Origin: Anaerolineaceae bacterium
GTDB lineage: Bacteria > Chloroflexota > Anaerolineae > 4572-78
Assembly (NCBI GenBank): GCA_024762375.1
Contig: JANTHQ010000092.1
Coordinates: forward strand, 1-7,058
Direction of reading: 5' to 3'
Length of the DNA stretch: 7,058 nucleotides
Positions 1 through 5,187 of this stretch are shown here, piece after piece; position 1 is the first letter of the stretch, and each line of letters starts with the position of its first letter. The position numbers and the translations under genes were made by a program. The notes beneath the pieces are model-generated. The model was not told the DNA's origin. It worked only from the letters and a program-made list of their open reading frames with translations, and did not search any database.

Positions 1-261
1 ATGGCCGTGATGATGGCCAATGCCGGTGGCGCGTGGGACAACGCCAAAAAACACATCGAAGAGGGTGCGCACGGCGGCAAAGGCTCCGACCCGCACAAAG
101 CGACCGTCGTCGGCGATACCGTCGGTGACCCCTTCAAAGACACCACCGGCCCATCGCTGAACATCCTCATCAAACTAATGTCGATGGTTTCGGTTGTGTT
201 CGCCGGGTTGATTGCCCAAATGGGCCCCGGCGGCATCATCGGCATGTGGTTAGGCCAGTAG
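1..261 (+). CDS. hppA: Membrane-bound ion-translocating pyrophosphatase, C-terminal fragment
   Basis: This is the last 86 codons of a much larger integral membrane protein that couples hydrolysis of inorganic pyrophosphate to H+ and/or Na+ pumping across the cytoplasmic membrane. The fragment carries the conserved C-terminal active-site motifs: NAGGAWDNAKK (residues 7-17) and GDTVGDPFKDTTGPSLN (38-54). In plant H+-PPases the aspartates matching D39, D43 and D47 and the lysine matching K58 bind Mg-pyrophosphate, and all are present. A hydrophobic final membrane segment spans about residues 55-85. The ATG at base 1 is an internal methionine, because the family is usually about 650-800 residues long; the gene is cut by the window edge and is not truncated itself, since its C-terminus is normal. 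The residue that separates K+-dependent from K+-independent enzymes lies upstream, so the subclass and pumped ion cannot be told. A terminator follows the TAG stop closely. Confidence 0.95.
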   Translation: MAVMMANAGGAWDNAKKHIEEGAHGGKGSDPHKATVVGDTVGDPFKDTTGPSLNILIKLMSMVSVVFAGLIAQMGPGGIIGMWLGQ

Positions 262-275
262 TTTTCCCCGAAAGC

Positions 276-307
276 AAAAAGCCGGCTCGATTGAGTCGGC
301 TTTTTTT
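276..307 (+). terminator. Intrinsic terminator of hppA
   Basis: An 8-bp stem (GCCGGCTC at 281-288 with GAGTCGGC at 293-300, one G-T wobble) closes a 4-base GATT loop. It is followed by seven T's at 301-307 and preceded by five A's. The A-tract makes it partly symmetric, but no minus-strand gene enters from the right. It separates hppA from the operon downstream. Confidence 0.9.
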
Positions 308-329
308 ATTGCACCATCAACACCTGTAA

Positions 330-358
330 TTGATTTTTTGTCTCAATTAGCATATAAT
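330..358 (+). promoter_or_regulatory. Sigma70-type promoter of the radical SAM/NifX-like operon
   Basis: A TTGATT -35 box at 330-335 and a perfect TATAAT -10 box at 353-358 are separated by 17 bases, the optimal spacing. Transcription should start near 365, giving a leader of about 16 bases before the GTG start at 381. The promoter lies just after the hppA terminator and is the only convincing one before the four-gene operon. No operator dyad was seen around it. Confidence 0.8.
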
Positions 359-369
359 CTCCACAAAAT

Positions 370-374
370 GGAGG
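370..374 (+). promoter_or_regulatory. Shine-Dalgarno site fixing a GTG start
   Basis: GGAGG lies 6 bases before the GTG at 381. It supports GTG as the true initiator, since the protein motif that begins this family (FGPVPSRRLG) starts only four codons later. Confidence 0.8.
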
Positions 375-380
375 TGCACT

Positions 381-1349
381 GTGGACTATGTTTTTGGCCC
401 TGTGCCATCGCGCCGCCTGGGGCAATCACTCGGCATCGATACCATTCCGCTAAAAACCTGCAACTGGAATTGCGTCTATTGCCAACTCGGACGGTCAGAA
501 CCGCTCATCAATCAGCGAAAAGTATATTTTCCCACCGATGCAATTTTGGCCGAAGTAGAAACCGCTCTATCGAAACATACCGATGCCGATATTGATTGGA
601 TTACATTCGTCGGGTCGGGCGAGCCCACGCTCCACAGCGAAATCGGCACGCTCATCCGTGGCGTCAAAAAACGAACCGACAAACCGGTGGCCGTCATCAC
701 CAACGGTTCGCTGCTATACCTGCCGGAAGTCCGGCAAGAACTCTTGCCCGCCGACGCTGTACTGCCCACACTCGATGCAGGCACACCCGAATTGTACCGT
801 CGTATCAACCGCCCTCACCCCGAACTGACATTTGAACGGCTGGTAAACGGACTAATTTCGTTTCGAGAAATCTATCATGGTAAATTGTGGGTGGAAGTTA
901 TGCTGGTGCGCGGCTTGAATGACACCGAATCGGCATTGAAAGACTTGGCAACCGTATTCCAGCACATTCAACCCGACGAAGTTCACATCAATTTACCCAC
1001 CCGCCCGCCGGTTGAAAAATGGGTTCAACCACCGGATGACGCCGGTTTGCTGCGGGCACGTGCCATTTTGGGCAATATCGCCAAAATTGTTCATCCGGCC
1101 TCCGGACAATTCGATTTGAGCGGTTTTTCCAACCTAACCGATGCCATCATCAGCATCATTACCCGCCATCCCATGCGAGAAAGCGAATTGAAAGAAACAC
1201 TTGCCCGATGGACACCGGATGAAGTGATGAGCACGCTTGATACACTGGCACACAGTGGCAGAGCACAAGTTGTGGAACGGTACGGCGTTCGTTTTTACAG
1301 TGCCGCACCGGCACATTTCCCTAAAAAGAGTACTCAGCCACCACAATAG
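381..1349 (+). CDS. Radical SAM protein, COG0731 (wyosine-synthase-like) group
   Basis: A 322-residue radical SAM enzyme. The N-terminal FGPVPSRRLGQSLGID (5-20) and the cluster motif CNWNCVYC (C27, C31, C34) are typical of the COG0731 group, whose archaeal relatives make the tricyclic base wyosine in tRNA-Phe. The three cysteines hold the [4Fe-4S] cluster that cleaves S-adenosylmethionine. GSGEPTLH (78-85) is the glycine-rich SAM-contacting motif. After the barrel (to about residue 240), residues about 245-312 look like a small winged-helix-type domain (MRESELKETL, then a helix and a VERYGVRFY hairpin), perhaps for nucleic acid or partner binding. The start is GTG at 381, backed by a good Shine-Dalgarno site. 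It is the first gene of a four-gene operon, 20 bases before the DUF59 gene. The bacterial members have no firmly known substrate, so annotation as tRNA wyosine synthase would be over-reach; linkage to a NifX-like gene instead suggests a metallocofactor or modification role. Confidence 0.88.
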   Translation: MDYVFGPVPSRRLGQSLGIDTIPLKTCNWNCVYCQLGRSEPLINQRKVYFPTDAILAEVETALSKHTDADIDWITFVGSGEPTLHSEIGTLIRGVKKRTDKPVAVITNGSLLYLPEVRQELLPADAVLPTLDAGTPELYRRINRPHPELTFERLVNGLISFREIYHGKLWVEVMLVRGLNDTESALKDLATVFQHIQPDEVHINLPTRPPVEKWVQPPDDAGLLRARAILGNIAKIVHPASGQFDLSGFSNLTDAIISIITRHPMRESELKETLARWTPDEVMSTLDTLAHSGRAQVVERYGVRFYSAAPAHFPKKSTQPPQ

Positions 1350-1369
1350 CACACGTTAAAGGAGACAAC

Positions 1370-1687
1370 ATGGACCAAAAACTCACCCAAGAAAGCATTG
1401 TAGAAATTCTATCAAAATTAGAACACCCGGAAATTAACAATACTCTCGTAGAGTTGGGTATGCTCCACGACATCAAATGGGACGCTGACAAAAATGAAGT
1501 CTCGCTGATTTTGGCGCTGCCGATGATGAACATCGCCGAAAGCGTGCGAAACTATCTGATCAACATCATCTATTTGGCATTGGAACCGCTGGGTGTAACC
1601 CCCAAACTCTATCTGGCTCAAATGACCGAAGCGGAGCGAGAACATTTTTTCTCGCTGTCGCAAAAAAACTGGAAAGAGGGTTTTTAA
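1370..1687 (+). CDS. MIP18/DUF59 family protein, cysteine-free
   Basis: A 105-residue protein resembling the MIP18 (DUF59) domain found in SufT, PaaD and at the N-terminus of Mrp-type Fe-S carriers. The recognisable parts are HPEINNTLVELGMLHDI (19-35; the family's DPE...V.LGLI signature), a beta hairpin with VSLILALP, a helix, and the LEPLGVTPKLYLAQM segment matching the final strand. Such domains usually help Fe-S cluster assembly or delivery. The protein contains no cysteine at all, so the conserved Cys that many DUF59 proteins carry after the central strand is missing (the position reads ALPMMN). It therefore cannot hold a metal or cluster through thiols, and an adaptor role is more likely. 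A GGAGA site (1361-1365) precedes the ATG. The stop is one base away from the ATG of the P-loop gene, suggesting translational coupling. The family call rests on motif pattern only. Confidence 0.7.
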   Translation: MDQKLTQESIVEILSKLEHPEINNTLVELGMLHDIKWDADKNEVSLILALPMMNIAESVRNYLINIIYLALEPLGVTPKLYLAQMTEAEREHFFSLSQKNWKEGF

Positions 1688-1688
1688 G

Positions 1689-2447
1689 ATGGACACCATT
1701 TTTACGGGCTACGACTGGTTTGACCGGTTGCTGCCGCAAGGATTTCCCATCCACACATCCACCATTATCGGCGGGCCCGGTGGCTCGGGAAAACCGCTCA
1801 TCGGCGATACGCTCGTTTCGGCATGGTTGCGGCAAGGGGGCAGCGTGGCGTTCATGTCGCTACAGTATCCCAAACGCGATTTTATTTTTGCCAGCCTGAA
1901 AAATATCGCCAATTTGAATTTGGCAGATTATGCCGACCATACGGCTTTCATTGAACTGGACGCTACCATTGATGGTATGGAAAAACCGGCCGGAAACGGT
2001 TTTAAAGCCAATGTCGTCAAGCCGAATATCTGGCACGATGCTATTGAACAAGCCTGCGGCATGTTGCCCAATACCGGCCCGGGCATTCTGGTATTCGGTT
2101 CGGCGCTGAACCTTTTGCTCTTTTCACCCACGTATGCCACCGATACCATCGCCGCCATAAAACAAACGTTATCCGGCAATAAAACCGAGCGCACATACAT
2201 TTTCTCAGTGAGCGATAAACCAAAAGAAAAAGAGGTTGCCGATTTGACGGCAGCCGCCGATAATGTCATCATGTCACACAAAGCGCCCGATGACTTTGTG
2301 CTATTTATGAGTATTCTGCGAATGAAGGGCGTGCCGTTTGACCCGTCGGAAATCCAAGTGCCCATTCCGCAAAGTACACTGGCAGAGATGAAAGAAATTG
2401 CGCACCACAGCCGCCAACGGGTCATTCCGCTAATCTCAAAAATTTAG
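1689..2447 (+). CDS. KaiC/RecA-like P-loop protein with atypical Walker motifs
   Basis: A 252-residue protein with the single-domain KaiC/RadA-like layout. It has an N-terminal TGYDWFDRLLPQGFP (6-20; compare the KaiC TG...LD.LL.GG.P), a P-loop GGPGGSGKP (28-36), a strand after WLRQGGSVAFMSLQYP (46-61), a helix and strand ending in GILVFG (132-137) at the Walker B place, and a C-terminal ILRMKGVPFDP like the K.RG strand of KaiC proteins. Two key residues differ: the Mg-binding Thr/Ser after the P-loop lysine is Pro36, and the Walker B acid is Gly137. It may bind nucleotide without hydrolysing it, or belong to a subfamily in which these changes are fixed. The reading frame is intact and codon use resembles its neighbours, so it is not an obvious pseudogene. 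A purine-rich GAGGGT lies before the ATG, overlapping the end of the upstream gene. KaiC-like proteins often act as signalling or assembly switches; a specific role here is unknown. Confidence 0.72.
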   Translation: MDTIFTGYDWFDRLLPQGFPIHTSTIIGGPGGSGKPLIGDTLVSAWLRQGGSVAFMSLQYPKRDFIFASLKNIANLNLADYADHTAFIELDATIDGMEKPAGNGFKANVVKPNIWHDAIEQACGMLPNTGPGILVFGSALNLLLFSPTYATDTIAAIKQTLSGNKTERTYIFSVSDKPKEKEVADLTAAADNVIMSHKAPDDFVLFMSILRMKGVPFDPSEIQVPIPQSTLAEMKEIAHHSRQRVIPLISKI

Positions 2448-2460
2448 GAGTTCAATTTTT

Positions 2461-2850
2461 ATGAAAATTGCATTTGCTGCAAACACCAATGCCGGGCTTG
2501 ATAGCGAAACCAGCCATCACTTTGGGCGATGCCCCTATTTTATTTTTGTAGACGTAGAAAATGATGTCGTCACGCACGTTGAAAGCGTAACCAACCCGCT
2601 GAGCGGCGCGCACAACCCGGGCGAAGTTCCGGCGTTTATTGCTCAAAACCACGCCACTGCAATGATTAGCGGCGGGATGGGCATGCGAGCCGTCCAACTT
2701 TTTGAGCGCATGGGCATCCACGCTGTCACCGGCGCGGCAGGCACGGTGCGCCAAACGCTGGCTCGTTACCTCAGCGGCGAATTGACGGGTGCAAAACCGT
2801 GTGCCGAAAGTGTGGCGCATCACAGTGGCAACGGACACCACCACCACTAA
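2461..2850 (+). CDS. NifX/NifB C-terminal-like (dinitrogenase Fe-Mo cofactor family) protein
   Basis: A 129-residue stand-alone protein of the dinitrogenase iron-molybdenum cofactor biosynthesis family, which includes NifX, NafY and the C-terminal domain of NifB. These proteins bind or shuttle Fe-S or Fe-Mo cofactor precursors. Visible features are the first strand MKIAFAAN, SHHFGRCPYFIFVDVE (18-33, the family's HFGR..YF signature), the central GGMGMRAVQLFERMGI (71-86), and TVRQTLARYLSGELTG towards the end. The last residues are histidine-rich (AHHSGNGHHHH), a possible natural metal-binding tail. A TAGGAG ribosome site (2445-2450) overlaps the stop of the preceding gene. It is the last gene of the operon and is followed by a strong terminator. 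No nif structural genes are in view; such stand-alone homologues are common in anaerobes that do not fix nitrogen, so a nitrogenase role should not be assumed. Confidence 0.9.
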   Translation: MKIAFAANTNAGLDSETSHHFGRCPYFIFVDVENDVVTHVESVTNPLSGAHNPGEVPAFIAQNHATAMISGGMGMRAVQLFERMGIHAVTGAAGTVRQTLARYLSGELTGAKPCAESVAHHSGNGHHHH

Positions 2851-2855
2851 AAATC

Positions 2856-2885
2856 AAAACCGCGAATGTATTTTCGCGGTTTTTT
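2856..2885 (+). terminator. Intrinsic terminator closing the four-gene operon
   Basis: An 11-bp perfect inverted repeat (AAAACCGCGAA at 2856-2866 with TTCGCGGTTTT at 2873-2883) encloses a 6-base loop and runs into a T-tract ending at 2885. It starts 5 bases after the stop of the NifX-like gene. Flanking A and T tracts make it potentially bidirectional, although no minus-strand gene needs it. Confidence 0.92.
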
Positions 2886-2890
2886 CATAT

Positions 2891-2919
2891 TTGCAAATAG
2901 AACATATTTTCGGTACAAT
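2891..2919 (+). promoter_or_regulatory. Sigma70-type promoter giving a predicted leaderless mRNA
   Basis: TTGCAA (2891-2896) and TACAAT (2914-2919) are separated by 17 bases. The expected start of transcription, about 7 bases past the -10 box, falls at A2926, the first base of the ATG chosen for the following gene. The -35 box begins 6 bases after the terminator's T-tract. Confidence 0.75.
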
Positions 2920-2925
2920 ATCGGC

Positions 2926-4080
2926 ATGCAAACATTTGTTCAACTCGATACCTGTGAAAAGTTAGAAATAATGACCCAAGCCGGCCAGTTTGATTGTGAT
3001 GGCGAACCGGCACTCTCGCCGCGCGAACAACGCAAGCGCGATTTTCTGGCGCAATCGGTGGTACAGGTGCAACGAGCCGGTGGCGCAATGACCGTTCTGC
3101 GGACAATGATGACCACTGCGTGCGAAAAAAACTGCAACTACTGTCCGTTTCGTGCCGGGCGCAATCGCACACCGCGCATCTCATTTTCGCCCGATGAGCT
3201 GGCGCGAGAGTTCGACAAAATGGCGCGAGCAAAAGTGGTCAGCGGGTTGTTTCTCAGCAGTGGCATTGTGGGCGGCGGCGTGCGAGCGATGGATCCGATG
3301 CTGGCAACCGCCGAAATTTTGCGAAAAAAGTATCATTATCGCGGTTATATTCACCTGAAAATAATGCCCGGCGCCGAGGAAGCGCAGGTGGCGCAGGCGA
3401 TGCGGCTGGCCGACCGCATTTCCATCAATTTGGAGGGCGCAAATTCGGGGCGGCTGGCATTTTTAGCGCCGCAAAAAGATATGCGCGCCGAATTGTTGCC
3501 CGCCATCCACTGGGCACACCAATTTTCGCACCGACAGTTTTTCCGGCAAAAACCGCCGAGCATGGTGACCCAATTCGTTGTCGGCCCGGCAGCCGAAAGT
3601 GACCGTGAGCTGCTGTCCGGTGTTGACTGGCTGTACAAACGACGGGGGTTGAATCGGGCATACTATTCTGCATTCAACCCGATAGCAGACACGCCGCTGG
3701 AAAACGAAAAACCGACATCCCCGCTACGGGAACATCGGCTCTATCAGGCAGATTGGCTACTGCGTTTTTATGGCTTCAGCGCCGATGAACTGCCATTCGG
3801 CGATGATGGTGCTTTGCCCGCCGCGGTAGACCCGAAACTGGCGTGGGCACGGCAAAAACTCAGCCACGCCCCGGTTGAAGTGAATACGGCATCCCGTGCC
3901 GAATTGCTCCGTGTGCCGGGCATCGGCCCCAAATCTGCGGATGCAATTTTGCGGGCGCGGCAATCCGGGCGGTTGCGAGACCTATCGCACCTGCGCTCGC
4001 AGGGGGCCATCACTCAGCGGGCGGCGCCATTCATATTGCTCGATGGGCATCGCCCACCGAAACAGTTGGCACTTTTTTAA
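2926..4080 (+). CDS. Radical SAM protein with C-terminal helix-hairpin-helix, putative DNA modification/repair
   Basis: A 384-residue radical SAM enzyme of the group annotated as putative DNA modification/repair proteins, often encoded next to a uracil-DNA-glycosylase-like partner. EKLEIMTQAGQFD (11-23) matches the group's KLE.L..A..YD opening. CEKNCNYC (C66, C70, C73) binds the [4Fe-4S] cluster, and FLSSGI with INLEGA are barrel strands. Residues about 317-370 form a helix-hairpin-helix DNA-binding unit (VNTASRAELLRVPGIGPKSA, with VPGIGPKSA as the hairpin). A longer frame opens at 2866, but that ATG sits inside the upstream terminator stem and before the promoter. The ATG at 2926 keeps the whole conserved N-terminus; ATG 2971 would lose the KLE motif. 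No Shine-Dalgarno precedes 2926, in keeping with leaderless initiation. The usual glycosylase-like partner is absent on both sides. The substrate is unknown; DNA action is inferred from the helix-hairpin-helix and the family name. Confidence 0.88.
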   Translation: MQTFVQLDTCEKLEIMTQAGQFDCDGEPALSPREQRKRDFLAQSVVQVQRAGGAMTVLRTMMTTACEKNCNYCPFRAGRNRTPRISFSPDELAREFDKMARAKVVSGLFLSSGIVGGGVRAMDPMLATAEILRKKYHYRGYIHLKIMPGAEEAQVAQAMRLADRISINLEGANSGRLAFLAPQKDMRAELLPAIHWAHQFSHRQFFRQKPPSMVTQFVVGPAAESDRELLSGVDWLYKRRGLNRAYYSAFNPIADTPLENEKPTSPLREHRLYQADWLLRFYGFSADELPFGDDGALPAAVDPKLAWARQKLSHAPVEVNTASRAELLRVPGIGPKSADAILRARQSGRLRDLSHLRSQGAITQRAAPFILLDGHRPPKQLALF

Positions 4081-4098
4081 CGTTTGGTTGGCGGTCGC

Positions 4099-4497
4099 TC
4101 AATTTTGCGTCGCATTTGTTGCCGCGGCGCAATAGGCATCGCTGATGAGTGTCAACAGATAGTTGCTGATATCCTCAAAATGCATTTGCCCGTTCAAAAA
4201 ACCTTCCACCCCCGGATACTCTCGAATCAAAATGGGACGAATGGCCTTTCGAATCTGAAAGATAACGCGCAGCGGCACGCCAAACGATTCGCCCGATGCC
4301 CACAACCATTCTGCCAATTGAGCGGCACGGGGCGGCACAAATGTATCGCCGGTTTGAGCCATCAAATCAAAAATGGCAATCAAACGCGCCATCGTCTCGC
4401 GTTCTGCCGGTGAAATGCCGGTTTCTTCCACCATCGCCTGCACGGTGTCCCAGCGATGCATCAAACGGGTAAAAACTTCAAAATTTAACGTGTTCAT
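4099..4497 (-). CDS. Conserved-looking small helical protein of unknown function
   Basis: A 132-residue acidic, mostly helical soluble protein that I do not recognise with confidence. It has no signal peptide or membrane segment. The pattern (FEVFTRLMHRWDTV..., LAEWLWASGESFGVPLRVIFQIRKAIRPILIREYP, then FEDISNYLLTLISDAY) loosely recalls four-helix sensory N-terminal domains such as RsbRD_N, where an arginine-rich helix after a G-hydrophobic segment is followed by a long closing helix; this is only a resemblance. One Cys lies near the C-terminus (DAYCAAAT). The ATG at 4497 has an AGGA site (complement of 4505-4508) 7 bases upstream. The gene converges on the helix-hairpin-helix radical SAM gene with 18 bases between the stops, and diverges from thpR with 71 bases between the starts. 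The good ribosome site and the fact that it fills the gap exactly favour a real gene over the opposite-strand frame at 4084-4413. Confidence 0.7.
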   Translation of the reverse strand: MNTLNFEVFTRLMHRWDTVQAMVEETGISPAERETMARLIAIFDLMAQTGDTFVPPRAAQLAEWLWASGESFGVPLRVIFQIRKAIRPILIREYPGVEGFLNGQMHFEDISNYLLTLISDAYCAAATNATQN

Positions 4498-4509
4498 TGA
4501 TTTGTCCTG

Positions 4510-4518
4510 TGGTATAAT
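4510..4518 (+). promoter_or_regulatory. Extended -10 promoter of thpR
   Basis: TGGTATAAT contains a perfect -10 hexamer (4513-4518) preceded by the TG of an extended -10 element. There is no good -35 box at 17 bases (the sequence at about 4490-4495 is GTGTTC), which is normal for extended -10 promoters. The start site is predicted near 4525, leaving a leader of about 44 bases before the ATG at 4569. The element lies within the 5' region of the divergent minus-strand gene, 13-21 bases from its start codon. Confidence 0.65.
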
Positions 4519-4568
4519 GATAGAAACTCTGTTTTGATTTTATGTAACCTTTTCCGGGAAGATTTTCT

Positions 4569-5141
4569 ATGCCAACCAACTATCGTCTGTTTATTGCCAT
4601 AGATTTGCCCGCCGACGTGCAATCGGCGCTGGCGAGCGTGCAGCACACCCTTTCGCCACTTAACGCCGTGCGCTGGACAAAGTTTACGCAAATTCATTTG
4701 ACATTGCAATTTTTGGGAGACACGCCGGCCGAACTGGTGCCGAAACTATCGGTCGCGCTGGCTGAAACCGTGCCTGCCGTGCCGCAGTTTTCGCTATCGC
4801 TGGCAAAAATCGGGGCGTTTCCCAACCTCAAACGCCCGCGAATCATCTGGGCAGGCATCGACCCCAATGCCACACTCACCGAATTGCACCGGGCAGTTTC
4901 AGCCGCCACCGCGTCGGCAGGTTTTGCGCCGGACAAAAAACCGTTCAGCCCGCATTTGACCATCGGCAGGGTGAAAAATCACGCCCGCAGCGCCGACTAC
5001 CGCGCCATTGCGGCCACTATCGCCCGCGAAAACATCAACAAAATCGCCACCATGCGCGTGCGGGATGTCCATCTCATCCGCAGCCAGTTGACGCGACAGG
5101 GGCCGATTTACACCCACCTGCACACGGTTCAACTCAATTAA
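4569..5141 (+). CDS. thpR: RNA 2',3'-cyclic phosphodiesterase (2H/LigT family)
   Basis: A 190-residue cytoplasmic enzyme of the 2H phosphoesterase superfamily, of normal length for ThpR (about 180-190). It opens 2',3'-cyclic phosphate ends of RNA to 2'-phosphates; the older name, 2'-5' RNA ligase, describes a weak reverse reaction. Both catalytic motifs are intact: HLTLQFLGD with H43 and T45, and HLTIGRVK with H129 and T131. The N-terminus YRLFIAIDLP (5-14) and the IGAFPNLKRPRIIWAGI stretch (81-97) are typical of the family. ATG 4569 is preceded by GGGAAG (4556-4561), a fair ribosome site 7 bases away, and by an extended -10 promoter. The gene is monocistronic and converges with the antiporter gene across 46 bases. 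It has no evident functional tie to its neighbours. Confidence 0.95.
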   Translation: MPTNYRLFIAIDLPADVQSALASVQHTLSPLNAVRWTKFTQIHLTLQFLGDTPAELVPKLSVALAETVPAVPQFSLSLAKIGAFPNLKRPRIIWAGIDPNATLTELHRAVSAATASAGFAPDKKPFSPHLTIGRVKNHARSADYRAIAATIARENINKIATMRVRDVHLIRSQLTRQGPIYTHLHTVQLN

Positions 5142-5187
5142 ATTGTGCCAGCGCCTCTTTTATAGAACTTTGCAGCAAGGCTTCAAT

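Noticed and set aside
338..595. Plus-strand frame starting 43 bases before the GTG of the first radical SAM gene
   Set aside because: It overlaps the radical SAM gene in another frame, has no ribosome site and no recognisable motif.
1928..2425. 165-residue open frame opposite the KaiC-like gene
   Set aside because: It lies wholly within a gene with good motifs; its composition is what the reverse strand of that gene would give.
2836..2847. His tail as a cloning artefact
   Set aside because: It ends in four histidines with mixed surrounding codons, is followed at once by a natural terminator, and has no vector sequence around it.
2461..2850. NifX-like gene as evidence for nitrogen fixation
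   Set aside because: No nif structural or assembly genes are in view, and this family is common outside nitrogen fixers.
2866..2925. N-terminal extension of the helix-hairpin-helix radical SAM gene starting at ATG 2866
   Set aside because: That ATG lies in the terminator stem and upstream of the promoter's own -35 box; the extension has no conserved motif and no ribosome site.
4044..4080. Possible terminator at the end of the helix-hairpin-helix radical SAM gene (TGGGC-ATC-GCCCA stem, then a T-run)
   Set aside because: The stem has only 5 bp and the T-run is about 15 bases away, so it is not a standard intrinsic terminator.
4084..4413. Plus-strand frame of 109 residues over the small minus-strand gene
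   Set aside because: It has no ribosome site or family motif, and its product is rich in His, Cys and Arg like other shadow frames; the minus-strand frame has a ribosome site and a regular helical pattern.
5142..5187. Bidirectional terminator between thpR and the antiporter gene
   Set aside because: Only a weak dyad (CTTTGC/GCAAGG with a tiny loop) and no fitting T-tract on either strand.
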